A stretch of 64,000 bases of DNA from Paenibacillus pabuli NBRC 13638 (GTDB lineage: Bacteria; Bacillota; Bacilli; Paenibacillales; Paenibacillaceae): positions 124,001 through 188,000 of the forward strand of contig NZ_BCNM01000010.1 of the NCBI RefSeq assembly GCF_001514495.1. The letters are read 5' to 3'. The notes under the pieces are model-generated. The model had not been told where the DNA came from, did no database searches, and was given only the letters and a program-made list of their open reading frames with translations. Of the stretch, positions 7,999-17,343 are shown one piece after another; within the stretch, counting starts at the first letter, position 1; each line of letters opens with the position of its first letter. Made by a program: the position numbers and the translations under genes.

Positions 7999-8154
7999 GT
8001 CTATATTTTTTGTCTATAAGTTTAACTATGGAATTTCTATGCCAACACTCCGATGACAGAACTACTTTCCGATCGCTGTTATCCCCAGATTTTATTGGAT
8101 CCTTTTTGAAATGAAATGAACTTATATAATATCTTTTTTTATTAGGATACAAAC

Positions 8155-8192
8155 CAAAACCCCCACAGCGTTTTTTTACGCCATGAGGGCTA
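8155..8192 (-). terminator. Terminator for the histidinol-phosphatase gene
   Basis: On the minus strand CCCTCATGGCGT pairs, with some wobble, with ACGCTGTGGGGG around an A-rich loop and runs into TTTTGG, just after the stop codon of the PHP gene. Confidence 0.55.
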
Positions 8193-8208
8193 TTGTGATG
8201 TTCTATGT

Positions 8209-9018
8209 TTAAAACGGAACAATCTGCATTTGTTTCTGTTTAAAGTACACCCATTCCGTAAACCCGATCTCTTGCAGACGTGTACGAACGTCATCCAGCT
8301 CATCAGCAACCCGCTGCGGTTTGTGTGCATCCGATCCGAAGGTCACCTTCACTCCGTAATGATGTGCACGCTCCAGAATGGCATCTGACGGGTACCAGCC
8401 ACCACTAAGCTTGGTTTTTCCCGAGGTGTTAATCTCAATAGCCACGTTCGATTTTGCAATGACCTGCAACGTTTCATCAATGGCTTGATCCGCGATAATC
8501 TCGGAGAAGGGGGGATAGTTTCCTTTCATCGCATCGATATGTCCGAGGATCTGGAACATGCCGCTTTGAGCTGATTGTCGGATCAACGCATAGTAACTCT
8601 CTTTCACTTCAACTTTACGTGCATCGCTTAATCCATTCCAACGGGATTTATTGAATATGCTAACATCTTCCGTATGATGAACTGAACCAATAATATAGTC
8701 AAAAGGATACTGCCCCAGTGTACTGCGATACAACTCGGCATGGACAGGGAAATAATCAGATTCGATGCCAAGCAGCACGTCAATTTTACCCGCATATTGT
8801 TCCTTCAAATCCAATACTTCTTCCACGTAGTGCTGCAACTCCGACTTGCCCATCGCAATTCGAGGAAAAGCCTGCTCTTCCTCACGGCCAAAGTAAGGGG
8901 TATGATCCGAGATACCGATGGCCTGGAGTCCTGCTTCAATTCCTGCTTCGATATAGTCCCGAATGTTGCCGTCTGCATGACCGCAGCGGAAATGATGTGT
9001 GTGAAGATCGAATTTCAT
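8209..9018 (-). CDS. PHP-domain histidinol-phosphatase (HisJ/HisK type)
   Basis: A 269-residue PHP-superfamily phosphoesterase. The N-terminal metal motif is Asp-Leu-His-Thr-His-His, with Arg-Cys-Gly-His next. Ile-Ser-Asp-His-Thr-Pro follows, then Leu-Gly-Ile-Glu-Ser-Asp-Tyr, Gly-Ser-Val-His-His, Leu-Gly-His-Ile-Asp and Phe-Gly-Ser-Asp-Ala-His-Lys-Pro. This ordered set is that of HisJ/HisK histidinol-phosphatases, which remove phosphate from histidinol phosphate in histidine biosynthesis. No other his gene is nearby, which is common for this monofunctional enzyme in Firmicutes. GGAAGGA precedes the ATG. Confidence 0.85.
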   Translation of the reverse strand: MKFDLHTHHFRCGHADGNIRDYIEAGIEAGLQAIGISDHTPYFGREEEQAFPRIAMGKSELQHYVEEVLDLKEQYAGKIDVLLGIESDYFPVHAELYRSTLGQYPFDYIIGSVHHTEDVSIFNKSRWNGLSDARKVEVKESYYALIRQSAQSGMFQILGHIDAMKGNYPPFSEIIADQAIDETLQVIAKSNVAIEINTSGKTKLSGGWYPSDAILERAHHYGVKVTFGSDAHKPQRVADELDDVRTRLQEIGFTEWVYFKQKQMQIVPF

Positions 9019-9050
9019 ATGGATATCCTTCCTTTCTTATCGCTCATTTA

Positions 9051-9953
9051 TCATTCTGAACTGATGAACTGCGTCTCCGGCATGCCTTTGAGATCGCTCA
9101 GGAACTGCTGCATGGCTGAGTTGAGATATCGACTTGATTTGTAGATGACCCCGACAGGGTGACTGACTTCAAGTTCACTGAGTGGAATCATGCGAAGTGT
9201 GCCTTGCCGTAACTCATGCGCAACGGATTGTTTGGATATGACGGCCGCTCCGAGATTGATCTCCACCATCCGTTTGACTTCCTCACTGCTTGACAACTCC
9301 ATGACGATATTAGGTTCGATGTCATGTTTCTTGAAAATACCTTCTGTAAAGCGCCGTCCCACCGTATCCGGGGAGAGCAAAATCAGAGGGGTGCTGCGGA
9401 GCACATCCACCGCAGCGTGCTTTTGCTTCGCCAGTGGATGGGAAGGAGATACCACAAGTTCGAACGTATCATAGTACAACACGGATGTATTCAGGTTTGG
9501 ATTGCGCTCCGTAAGATAACCGATTCCAATGTCGACCAGACCATTCTCGACCTGGGTATAGATCTGTGAAGAGGGCAGAGATTGGATACTGGTCTTGATC
9601 TGAGGGAATTGATCCTGGAAGTAGGACAAGACCCGTGGCAGAATCTGAATGGCAATGGATGTGGTTGTACCGAGTCTGATATGCCCTTGAGGGGTCTCAT
9701 CGAGATCCAGAAGCTTTTGTTTCAGTTCACTTACGATGTCCAGCATGCGTTCCGCATGTTCCAGAAACACCTGTCCACGATCGGTGAGAGTGACGGGCTG
9801 GTTGCGATCTACCAGCACGGTGCTGAATTCATCCTCCAGACTTTTGATCTGGGCTGAGACAGCAGGCTGGGTCAGGTTCAGAAGTTCTCCCGCTTTGCGG
9901 AAACTCATCGTTTTTGAGATCGTAATCAGCGTCTCCAATTGGCTGATATTCAT
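9051..9953 (-). CDS. LysR-family transcriptional regulator (CysL/CbbR-like)
   Basis: A 300-residue LysR regulator. HTH: Phe-Arg-Lys-Ala-Gly-Glu-Leu-Leu-Asn-Leu-Thr-Gln-Pro-Ala-Val-Ser-Ala-Gln. The following Leu-Glu-Asp-Glu-Phe and a periplasmic-binding-protein-like effector domain (Ile-Arg-Leu-Gly-Thr-Thr-Thr-Ser-Ile) are typical. It lies downstream of and on the same strand as the PHP gene's upstream region, divergent from cheX across 453 bp containing a palindrome. Target and effector are unknown; the CysL/CbbR resemblance is only general. Confidence 0.88.
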   Translation of the reverse strand: MNISQLETLITISKTMSFRKAGELLNLTQPAVSAQIKSLEDEFSTVLVDRNQPVTLTDRGQVFLEHAERMLDIVSELKQKLLDLDETPQGHIRLGTTTSIAIQILPRVLSYFQDQFPQIKTSIQSLPSSQIYTQVENGLVDIGIGYLTERNPNLNTSVLYYDTFELVVSPSHPLAKQKHAAVDVLRSTPLILLSPDTVGRRFTEGIFKKHDIEPNIVMELSSSEEVKRMVEINLGAAVISKQSVAHELRQGTLRMIPLSELEVSHPVGVIYKSSRYLNSAMQQFLSDLKGMPETQFISSE

Positions 9954-10104
9954 GTATGGCCTCCTTGCGGGTAAAATATCTTCTATCAGTCAAAGTATGA
10001 AATCCCGTAACTGGTCATTGTTCTTGTTCCTTAAATTATAGGTGATTCAGACCAACAGGGCAATGAATGGCACATTGGGGAGTTGGGGAGGTCCATTAGA
10101 CCGA

Positions 10105-10123
10105 GAAATTAATATTTAATTTC
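10105..10123. promoter_or_regulatory. Palindrome between LysR gene and cheX
   Basis: GAAATTAA-TAT-TTAATTTC is a perfect 8-bp inverted repeat with a 3-nt centre, in an AT-rich divergent intergenic region (9954-10406). It could be a regulator binding site; position is the only support. I see no gene in this interval. Confidence 0.35.
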
Positions 10124-10406
10124 AAGAAATTAAAAAAAATAATATATGCGAGAAAACAGTAAAAAAGTCCTAATTGCCTTTCACCATGCATCACGATGGA
10201 AATCCTTCATGCAGCAGATGCGAAAAGCGTCGTTTTTTCGATAGAATCAGCTATAAACATTTACTCCATGGATGTCGATAAATTATAGTACACCTATCTT
10301 GCTGAATTCTTGATGAATTCTTGTACGTGATAAAGTATAATAAATTTATTGAATATGGGACTTTTGGTGTGTGACCAATAACCCAGTGTAAGGGGGACAT
10401 TAGACA

Positions 10407-10865
10407 GTGAAAGCGGAAGTGATTAATCCTTTCCTGGAATCCGCACGGAACGTATTCGAACAGCTCATCCAGATTTCGCCTTCCACCGGGAGTCTTGGCG
10501 TGAAAAATGTAGAGTACATTGCAGACCATGTCTGGATCGTGATCGGAATGACCGGACAACTGAGCGGAAATATCGTGTTTGGCATACAAGAGTCGGTTGC
10601 ATTGAAAATTGTTTCTGCCATGATGGGCGGTTTTGTCATTACAGAAATGGATGAGATGAGTAAAAGTGCTATTTCAGAACTCGGTAACATGATTAGCGGT
10701 AATGCAAGTACCATTTTGTCCAATCAGGGTGTTGTTGTAGATATCACACCTCCGCAAGTGATGAATTCTGAATATCTGAGTTCATTTAGTGCAACGAAAG
10801 CATTAAGCATTCCCTTGCTGATGGATGGCATCGGTGAGATGGATATTCAGGTGATGATCTCGTAG
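10407..10865 (+). CDS. cheX: Chemotaxis phosphatase CheX-like protein
   Basis: A 152-residue CheC/CheX/FliY-type protein. The conserved helix with Glu and Asn is visible as Glu-Leu-Gly-Asn-Met-Ile-Ser-Gly-Asn-Ala, the site that dephosphorylates CheY-P in CheX. The rest fits the family: an N-terminal Asn-Pro-Phe-Leu-Glu-Ser-Ala and the region Ile-Thr-Pro-Pro-Gln-Val. The start is GTG, 10 nt after AAGGGGG. No other chemotaxis gene is near, so it stands alone and its target kinase system is unknown. Confidence 0.85.
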   Translation: MKAEVINPFLESARNVFEQLIQISPSTGSLGVKNVEYIADHVWIVIGMTGQLSGNIVFGIQESVALKIVSAMMGGFVITEMDEMSKSAISELGNMISGNASTILSNQGVVVDITPPQVMNSEYLSSFSATKALSIPLLMDGIGEMDIQVMIS

Positions 10866-10921
10866 AATAGAACCATGCGCCTCAAGAGGCAGTATGTGTT
10901 CAATACGGGAGGACATCGGGT

Positions 10922-11695
10922 ATGCTGAAAGATCAGGTTGTTTTTATCACAGGTGCGTCGAGCGGCATTGGTGCGCTCTGTGCGCAGTTGTTGATCGAAG
11001 AAGGAGCCATTCCGATTCTCGCTGCCCGCTCGAGGGACAAGCTAGAAGAGATAGGTGCCTCGCTGAAAGGGCAACATGAACTGCTTACGTTGGATGTCAC
11101 AAATGACGAGCAGGTTCAGGCAGCCATTCATGCGATGTTGCAAAAGTACGGACGAATCGATATTCTGCTGAATAATGCAGGCTACGGCAAATTTGCAGCC
11201 ATGACGGACATGTCCGTGCAAGAATTTGATGAGATGATGGACGTCAACTACATGGGTATTGTTCGCTGCACCAAGGCTGTGTTGCCTCAGATGTTGGAAC
11301 GGGGCAGGGGACAAATCGTTAACGTGGCTTCCATGGCTGGCAAAATCGGAACTGCCAAATCCGCCTCATATACGGCGACCAAACATGCCGTCCTAGGTTT
11401 CAGCAATGCCCTGCGCCAGGAGCTGCGGAAGACCGGAGTCACGGTAACGACCATTAACCCCGGACCCATCGATACGCCGTTTTTTCATCGGGCGGATCCC
11501 TCCGGCAACTATGTGAATAATGTTCGCTGGATGATGCTGAAGCCGGAAGAAGTGGCGGGGCATATGATCCGAGCGATGAAGAAGCGCAAGGAAGAAGTGA
11601 ATCTGCCCAAACTGGCTTCAGCTGGAGTGTGGCTGTATCAACTATTTCCACGTCTCGCTGACAGGTTGTCGCACGGGGTAATGAATCAGAAGTAA
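10922..11695 (+). CDS. Short-chain dehydrogenase/reductase
   Basis: A 257-residue classical SDR. Cofactor motif Thr-Gly-Ala-Ser-Ser-Gly-Ile-Gly at residues 10-17, Asn-Asn-Ala-Gly near 85, and catalytic Ser (Val-Ala-Ser-Met), Tyr and Lys in Tyr-Thr-Ala-Thr-Lys. The Pro-Gly-Pro-Ile-Asp-Thr-Pro-Phe segment is the usual post-catalytic loop. A GGGAGGA site precedes the ATG. The family oxidises or reduces alcohols and ketones with NAD(P)H; the substrate is unknown (YqjQ-like by general appearance). Confidence 0.88.
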   Translation: MLKDQVVFITGASSGIGALCAQLLIEEGAIPILAARSRDKLEEIGASLKGQHELLTLDVTNDEQVQAAIHAMLQKYGRIDILLNNAGYGKFAAMTDMSVQEFDEMMDVNYMGIVRCTKAVLPQMLERGRGQIVNVASMAGKIGTAKSASYTATKHAVLGFSNALRQELRKTGVTVTTINPGPIDTPFFHRADPSGNYVNNVRWMMLKPEEVAGHMIRAMKKRKEEVNLPKLASAGVWLYQLFPRLADRLSHGVMNQK

Positions 11696-11728
11696 GTTGC
11701 AACCATGGGCATCATATACCGGATGAAA

Positions 11729-11761
11729 GAAAGGCTCCGCACAGGGGCTTTTCTTTTTTTT
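11729..11761 (+). terminator. Rho-independent terminator of the SDR gene
   Basis: GAAAGGCTCC (11729-11738) pairs with GGGGCTTTTC (11744-11753, two wobbles) around GCACA and is followed by TTTTTTT. Confidence 0.75.
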
Positions 11762-11905
11762 GCATGCGAAAAGACGTTTCCTGAATAAGATTTGGTCCAC
11801 AGGCTTTTTTCGCATATAATGAAAGGTAATGTGATGACAGGCTTCGGTTTTATTAGTACAAGCAGGGCTAACATCGAAATGAATAAATTTAAAGGATGGA
11901 CATAC

Positions 11906-13279
11906 ATGACGAATCAAACATTTGCTTCAATTGGCGTAGAACAGGATCTTGAGGCTGTACTCGCCAGACATGGCATTAACGAACCTTCACCAGTTCAGGC
12001 ACAAACGATCCCGGTTATTTTGGAAGGCCGCGACGTGGTTTCGAAATCTCAGACGGGAACAGGCAAGACGCTTGCCTATCTGCTGCCACTGCTGCAATCG
12101 ATCAAGAGTGATGTGAAAGGGACGCAGAAGCTCATCATAGCACCTACGCAAGAGCTAGCGATGCAAATTGTACGTGAAGCGCAGCGTTATGCGGAAGAAC
12201 GTAAAATCGGCGTATTGGGTCTGATTGGTGGCGCAGCGGCTAAACGTCAGATTGAGAAGTTGCGTGAGCATCCGCAATTAGTTGTGGGTACACCGGGACG
12301 ACTGAAAGAATTGATTACACTCAAAAAACTGAAAATGCATAACGTTTCCACCATTGTCATTGATGAAGCGGATCAGGTATTCCAGCTTGGCGGCGTAAGT
12401 GATGTGAACTTTGTACTCAAGAGCGCATTGCGGGACCGTCAGCTGATTTTCCTCTCAGCAACCATTGATGAGCATACGGCTGGACTCGCGAAGCGTGAGA
12501 TGAAGGAGCCTGTGCAGATCGGGATTGAACCGGACCGCGCTACGGCTGCGGGCCTTGAGCATTTTTATTTTGTAGAAGAGAACCGCAACAAAATTGACAT
12601 GCTGCGTCGTCTGGTTAGACAATATAACCCGGATCGGGCAATCGTATTTGTGAATGCAACCGAGGATATTGGTGAAGTGGAAGCGAAAATGAATCATCTG
12701 GGCTTGTCGGCTGCTGCACTGTACGGGGATGCTGACAAAGTGACCCGCAGCAACGTGTTGTCTGCCTTCCGTAATGGTAAACTTCAGTTGCTGATCGCCA
12801 GCGAAGTCGCTGCCAGAGGACTGGATATCGAAGGCTTGCCAATGGTTATTAACTATGACCCTGCCTTTGACTCGGAGCACTATGTTCACCGTGCAGGCCG
12901 TACAGGCCGGATGGGACGCTCGGGTATCGTTTTGTCCATTGTGGATGAAACACAGATCTTTATTATGCGTAAATTCGCACGCGAACTCGGTATTGAATTG
13001 CAAGAACGTGTACTCTTTGGCGGTAAAGTACTGGAGGCTGACCCGCGTCCGGACACGCGGCCTGAGGGACATTCGTTCTCCAGGAAACCAGGACAGTCCA
13101 GAGATCGCAAACCAGGTCAGGGCAATCGTAGTGGGGGAACCAGAGCTACAATCTCCAATTCGAGTCCAGCAGGTAGCAAACCAACTGGCAATACAGGCCG
13201 TACGGAGCGCGATCAGGATCGTAAAAACAAAGGAGCACCCAAATGGAGTAAAGGCAAAGAGCCGCGCTCCGAAGAATAA
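11906..13279 (+). CDS. DEAD-box ATP-dependent RNA helicase
   Basis: A 457-residue RNA helicase. In order: Q motif (Pro-Ser-Pro-Val-Gln-Ala-Gln-Thr-Ile-Pro), Walker A (Ser-Gln-Thr-Gly-Thr-Gly-Lys-Thr), Pro-Thr-Gln-Glu-Leu-Ala, Thr-Pro-Gly-Arg, Asp-Glu-Ala-Asp, Ser-Ala-Thr and His-Arg-Ala-Gly-Arg-Thr-Gly-Arg. A basic, Ser/Gly/Arg-rich C-terminal tail of about 80 residues probably binds RNA. I chose the ATG at 11906, behind AAAGGA, because the core then starts at the family's usual place; the frame is open upstream to 11792. It resembles the CshA/CshB/DbpA-type helicases of ribosome assembly and cold adaptation; the exact subgroup is not settled. Confidence 0.93.
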   Translation: MTNQTFASIGVEQDLEAVLARHGINEPSPVQAQTIPVILEGRDVVSKSQTGTGKTLAYLLPLLQSIKSDVKGTQKLIIAPTQELAMQIVREAQRYAEERKIGVLGLIGGAAAKRQIEKLREHPQLVVGTPGRLKELITLKKLKMHNVSTIVIDEADQVFQLGGVSDVNFVLKSALRDRQLIFLSATIDEHTAGLAKREMKEPVQIGIEPDRATAAGLEHFYFVEENRNKIDMLRRLVRQYNPDRAIVFVNATEDIGEVEAKMNHLGLSAAALYGDADKVTRSNVLSAFRNGKLQLLIASEVAARGLDIEGLPMVINYDPAFDSEHYVHRAGRTGRMGRSGIVLSIVDETQIFIMRKFARELGIELQERVLFGGKVLEADPRPDTRPEGHSFSRKPGQSRDRKPGQGNRSGGTRATISNSSPAGSKPTGNTGRTERDQDRKNKGAPKWSKGKEPRSEE

Positions 13280-13306
13280 TACCTGACGAAAGAGGTGCAG
13301 GGGTAG

Positions 13307-14059
13307 ATGGATAACGTTCAACCACCCGTATTGCAAATCAACGGGCTAAGCGGGGGATACAGTGCCAAGCGGCCGGTCCTCCACGGCATCAATCTGGAAG
13401 TTGGACGCGGAGAGATGGTCGGACTGATCGGATTAAACGGTGCAGGCAAAAGTACCACGATGAAGCACATCTTAGGTTTGATGACCCCTCAGCAGGGGGA
13501 AGTGCGGGTTATGGGCAAGAAACGGGATGAAGATCCGCAGGTATACCAATCCGCCATGGCTTTTGTACCGGAATCTCCCGAGTTGTATGACGAGATGACG
13601 GTGATGGAGCATCTGGAGTTTACGGCAAGAGCGTATAATGTCTCGGAGGCTGATTTCAAACAACGGACGGAGAAATTGCTGGCATTGTTCCGCATGAATG
13701 AGAAAAGTACAAGTCTGTCGACGCACCTGTCCAAGGGGATGAGACAGAAGGTCATGATCATGTGTGCTTTTGTGGCCGGACCGCCACTATACATCATCGA
13801 CGAGCCTTTTCTGGGGCTGGACCCATTGGGTATTCGCTCCTTGCTTGATTTTATGCTGGAGATGAAAGCTTCGGGGTCATCCATCCTGCTGAGTTCACAT
13901 ATTCTGTCCACGATTGAAAACTACTGTGACCGTTTTATCGTTCTGCACCGTGGGCAGGTTATTGCTCAAGGGACGCTGAATGAATTACGCTCCCAATTCG
14001 GGGAATCGGATGCCACGCTGGAGCACATGTTCTATTCCCTTGTACAAGGCAGGGATTAA
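13307..14059 (+). CDS. ecsA: ABC transporter ATP-binding protein EcsA
   Basis: A 250-residue ABC ATPase. Walker A Gly-Leu-Asn-Gly-Ala-Gly-Lys-Ser-Thr, a variant signature Leu-Ser-Lys-Gly-Met-Arg-Gln-Lys, Walker B Leu-Tyr-Ile-Ile-Asp-Glu-Pro-Phe-Leu-Gly-Leu-Asp-Pro, and a switch His in Ser-Ser-His-Ile-Leu. The Lys in the signature and the adjacent EcsB-like gene are typical of EcsA. The Ecs transporter influences secretion, intramembrane proteolysis (RasP) and competence in Bacillus. It is 28 bp after the helicase and 2 bp before the partner, so probably one transcript with ecsB. Confidence 0.88.
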   Translation: MDNVQPPVLQINGLSGGYSAKRPVLHGINLEVGRGEMVGLIGLNGAGKSTTMKHILGLMTPQQGEVRVMGKKRDEDPQVYQSAMAFVPESPELYDEMTVMEHLEFTARAYNVSEADFKQRTEKLLALFRMNEKSTSLSTHLSKGMRQKVMIMCAFVAGPPLYIIDEPFLGLDPLGIRSLLDFMLEMKASGSSILLSSHILSTIENYCDRFIVLHRGQVIAQGTLNELRSQFGESDATLEHMFYSLVQGRD

Positions 14060-14061
14060 GC

Positions 14062-15279
14062 ATGGATCTGAAGCAGCTATGGAAGCAAAGACGCACAGGA
14101 TTCTGGAACGGAATTCTTCCTTATCTGGGGTATGTGATCCAGAGCGGTGTAGCTATGGTCTTTTTATTTCTTGTCATTGCGTTCTCCGCCTGGTATACAT
14201 CGTTTGTCCAGACCATTCCGACGGGATTTCCGATTCGCTGGATTACGTTGCTGCTCTTGGCACCACTAGTGCTGTTTAGCAGTTATCGTACATATCTGCA
14301 TTCGGCAGACATCGTATTTTTACGGCCTCAGGAATATAGAATGCAGGAATATCTGAAGAACAGCTTCGCCCGGGGGATGATCTATAAAACACTGGGCATG
14401 CTGCTCGTATTTGTTACATTGTGGCCACTCTATGTTCGCGCGGATCAGGATGCAAGGCCGTTTGGCTGGTTTATCCTCGTTCTGCTTTTGTGGAAAGGGT
14501 TGTCCAGCTATGGAGCCTGGCAAGAATTGCGCATGGTGCAAATCAGTGCTGCTAGAGGGTATCGTTTGCTGCGTTGGGCGCTGGCCTTCTTGGCAATGGC
14601 TGCGTGGTTATGGCAACCTCCCCAGCGGAGCGTCTGGTTCCTGCTGCTAGTGGCGGTCGTGTATTTCGTTGCTCTGCGTATACCCCTGAAGCATCGGGTT
14701 GCATGGGAACGTCTCATTCAGGTGGAACAGGGTCAGGCTGGCCGAGTGATGAGGACACTGGGATGGTTTGTGGATGTGCCTTCATCCGGACAGAAAGTAA
14801 GTTCCCGCCGCTGGCTCAGCAAGTGGGGGAGTGGTCTGGCATGGAATGCAGGGAAAGCCTACCGTTATCTTATCACCAAAACGTTTATTCGAACTGAAGT
14901 GTTCTCTATTGTTGTACGCTTGATTGTGCTGGGTATGCTGCTGTCCTGGTGGACAGCAGGCAGCTATTTCGGTATTGGTGTATATCTGTTCTTCCTGCTG
15001 CTTATCGGTGTACAATTGGGCGCATTGCGGCGTAGTCATAGCGAATCCTTCTGGATCATGATCTATCCCATCTCGGGAGAGAGCCGTCGTTCGCAGGTGC
15101 TTGGATTTATCTCCAATCTGCATGCACTGGCTGCCTTGCTTATGTGGCTGCCGATGCTGGCTGCGGGATGGAGTGGAATAGGCATGACCGCAGCAGCACT
15201 GGTCCTTGGTGTGTTGGTCATCTACCTAATGCGGCGTTCTCAAGGCAACAAGTGGTTGAAGGAAGAAGAGGATGAGTAA
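14062..15279 (+). CDS. ecsB: ABC transporter membrane protein EcsB
   Basis: A 405-residue polytopic membrane protein, translationally adjacent to EcsA. Hydrophobic segments cluster near residues 20-45, 55-75, 105-145, 170-200 and 280-390. The N-terminal Leu-Trp-Lys-Gln-Arg and central Arg-Arg-Trp-Leu segments fit EcsB. With EcsA it would form the ABC transporter whose substrate remains unproven in the literature I know. Assignment rests on gene order and topology more than on motifs. Confidence 0.8.
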   Translation: MDLKQLWKQRRTGFWNGILPYLGYVIQSGVAMVFLFLVIAFSAWYTSFVQTIPTGFPIRWITLLLLAPLVLFSSYRTYLHSADIVFLRPQEYRMQEYLKNSFARGMIYKTLGMLLVFVTLWPLYVRADQDARPFGWFILVLLLWKGLSSYGAWQELRMVQISAARGYRLLRWALAFLAMAAWLWQPPQRSVWFLLLVAVVYFVALRIPLKHRVAWERLIQVEQGQAGRVMRTLGWFVDVPSSGQKVSSRRWLSKWGSGLAWNAGKAYRYLITKTFIRTEVFSIVVRLIVLGMLLSWWTAGSYFGIGVYLFFLLLIGVQLGALRRSHSESFWIMIYPISGESRRSQVLGFISNLHALAALLMWLPMLAAGWSGIGMTAAALVLGVLVIYLMRRSQGNKWLKEEEDE

Positions 15280-15351
15280 ACGGCTGGACGTTTGGTCAGC
15301 AAACACGTTGCTGGGTAAAGTTGTTCATTGAGTCTTTAGACGAGATCACAA

Positions 15352-15393
15352 AAAAAAGGGTAATCCGGGCTGTATCCCGGATTACCCTTTTTT
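15352..15393. terminator. Strong bidirectional terminator
   Basis: A perfect 18-bp stem (15352-15369 with 15376-15393) with A and T runs at the two ends serves ecsAB on the plus strand and can also terminate the minus-strand yjcZ-like gene. Confidence 0.9.
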
Positions 15394-15442
15394 GTGCTAC
15401 ATTCAGCTTACCTTGTTCCGACTCCTTGTGAGGACGTATGGA

Positions 15443-15583
15443 CTAACAGAGGAACGATTTAGTGATAATGACGAGCAAGATAAACAGAACGAGAATGGCA
15501 CCTGTATTTGTGAATCCTCCGTAACCGTAACCGTAACCGCCGCATCCATAACCGCCTCTTGTTTCTTCAACAACTCCAGACAT
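15443..15583 (-). CDS. YjcZ-family small sporulation protein
   Basis: A 46-residue peptide: a short polar N-terminus, a Gly/Tyr-rich middle (Gly-Gly-Tyr-Gly-Cys-Gly-Gly-Tyr), then one hydrophobic helix with Ala-Ile-Leu-Val-Leu-Phe-Ile-Leu-Leu-Val-Ile-Ile. This is the pattern of YjcZ-type small proteins found in spore formers. The internal ATG at 15583 is chosen because AAAGGGG lies 7 nt upstream; the frame is open further upstream. The cysteines in the Gly-rich part and at the C-terminus are noteworthy. Function within the spore or membrane is unknown. Confidence 0.75.
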   Translation of the reverse strand: MSGVVEETRGGYGCGGYGYGYGGFTNTGAILVLFILLVIITKSFLC

Positions 15584-15752
15584 GGTCATTCCCCTTTCAA
15601 GTCGTGTTAGGCACGCCCTTGCGTACATCGTATATTATGTGCCTTGGGGATAGGCTGATTGGGCCGTTGCCCGGTACAGCTCGAAAATCATTGTTTTGGG
15701 CATTTGCCTGGGCAAGACGGCAATACGTTTCAGGATAAAACACAAAACAAAA

Positions 15753-15794
15753 CCCCCTCCGTATCCAGAGGCATTCATCAGGATACAAGAGGGG
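15753..15794 (-). terminator. Terminator of the aminotransferase gene
   Basis: On the minus strand CCCCTC..GTATCC pairs with GGATAC..GAGGGG across a 14-nt loop and is followed by TTTTGTTTTG, about 75 bp after the aminotransferase stop. The interval 15584-15867 has no other clear gene. Confidence 0.65.
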
Positions 15795-15867
15795 ATTAAT
15801 GTTTGTCGGCAGCGGACGCAAGTCCGCTCCTGACATATATATTTGGATAAGCATTGCTGCATATGAA

Positions 15868-17166
15868 TTACGTTGTCTGTAGATCCAAAACTCCACGATA
15901 GATTGTATCGAACAGATCTTCCAGTCCGGATTCTTCTATACAGGAGAAGGCAATTCGCAGATCGGCCTCACCCAGGGCAATCGTGCCGACACCGTATTTC
16001 TGCAACAGATGGGTACGGAGTGCCTCAGCACCAACATCTTTGAGCTTCAGACACATGAAGTACCCGGAGTTGAACGGATAGTAGTCCCATACCTCTCCGT
16101 ATTTGCCGCTATCGAGAATGGCTTTTACCTTATTGGCGCGGCCTTTCATGATTTCAAACTTCTCCTGTTTTTGAGCTTCGAACTCAGGTGCTTTGAGCGC
16201 ATCCAGTACAAAAGTTTGAGATGGATGTGGACCGCTGGAAATGGTTGCCCGGATAATGCCGAGAGTTTTCTGTTCCAGCGCATGCAGGACTGCAGCATCT
16301 TCATGGGCATACGTGATGAAACCAACACGGAAGCCCCATACGAATTCTTCCTTTGTTGCTCCGTCTACTTTGACAGTCAATACCCGCGGGTGAAGATTCG
16401 CCAGTTTGCCAAACAGGGATTCGTGGATGGAATCTTCGAAGAACAGACCAAAGTAGGCATCGTCGGTCACGGCAACCACGTTCACCCCAGCTTCGGCTGC
16501 TTGACGAATCGTGTCTACGATCGCGTCCGCTTCTTGGGCCCCAGGCGTGTAGCCTGTCGGGTTATTCGGGAAGTTCAGCAGTACGATGGCTTTGCCTTTG
16601 TCTTTTTGCGCAAGCAATGCTTCGAGCAGGCCTGTACTGTTGAAGTTCAATTGATCATCAAACAAGGGATAATGAACCAACTGGCCATGACGTCGAATTC
16701 CGAAGGTCAGCTCGTAATTTTCCCAGTTTTTATCCGGATATATAACAGCGTCCCCTTCGTCGGCGAACAGGTCGGCTACGATACTCAGTCCATGGGTTAA
16801 TGCATTGGTCACAATTGGGTTACCAAACGTTTTGCCTTCGAGCGAAGGAGTCTCCTTGAGCATCTTGTCTCTCCAGACGGTTCGCAGCTCAGGCTTCCCT
16901 GCAGGCGGCGCGTAAGGGTACAGATCCTTCGGTTGGTATGCGGACAGCTTATCCTGAATAACAGCTAGATGCATCGGCACACCGCCCTCCAGGGCGATAC
17001 CAATCGTAGCATTATAGGTTTTGGCCAGACTTGCTGCTTCAGCAGACTGACTCAAGATACCTTCTTTTGGAAAATAGATTTCTTTGCCGAGCTGCGACAG
17101 CATCGAGTAGACGTGACTGCTGCCTGCCTGAATACTTTCGTTCAACTGTTCAGCCAGTGGATTCAT
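15868..17166 (-). CDS. PLP-dependent aminotransferase, class I/II
   Basis: A 432-residue fold-type I aminotransferase. The substrate/cofactor motif Leu-Asn-Phe-Pro-Asn-Asn-Pro-Thr-Gly is clear. A Thr-Asp-Asp-Ala-Tyr-Phe-Gly follows (Asp and Tyr contacting PLP), and Asp-Gly-Ala-Thr-Lys-Glu-Glu holds the probable Schiff-base Lys. Ile-Ala-Phe-Ser-Cys near the C-terminus holds an unusual variant of the carboxylate-binding Arg region, after Leu-Arg. The second ATG (17166) is 9 nt after GGAAGG; the first (17175) abuts it. The amino donor and acceptor are unknown. Confidence 0.85.
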   Translation of the reverse strand: MNPLAEQLNESIQAGSSHVYSMLSQLGKEIYFPKEGILSQSAEAASLAKTYNATIGIALEGGVPMHLAVIQDKLSAYQPKDLYPYAPPAGKPELRTVWRDKMLKETPSLEGKTFGNPIVTNALTHGLSIVADLFADEGDAVIYPDKNWENYELTFGIRRHGQLVHYPLFDDQLNFNSTGLLEALLAQKDKGKAIVLLNFPNNPTGYTPGAQEADAIVDTIRQAAEAGVNVVAVTDDAYFGLFFEDSIHESLFGKLANLHPRVLTVKVDGATKEEFVWGFRVGFITYAHEDAAVLHALEQKTLGIIRATISSGPHPSQTFVLDALKAPEFEAQKQEKFEIMKGRANKVKAILDSGKYGEVWDYYPFNSGYFMCLKLKDVGAEALRTHLLQKYGVGTIALGEADLRIAFSCIEESGLEDLFDTIYRGVLDLQTT

Positions 17167-17343
17167 TCTTTTCATCCTTCCAAGTCTTTGGGATTCAACT
17201 GCCTAACATTATAACACCTTGCCATCCCCCCGTCACGGAAATTACGCACAATGACAGTTATACCACTTCACCGCGTTGTTGCGAGATGTTATAAGTAAGG
17301 ATCATGTCACCTTCCCCCATCGATTTATCGTTGGAAATGAAGG

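Noticed and set aside
7928..8152. Minus-strand 74-codon ORF between the GNAT and histidinol-phosphatase genes
   Set aside because: It runs through the terminator hairpin at 7971-7998 and has no ribosome site or motif.
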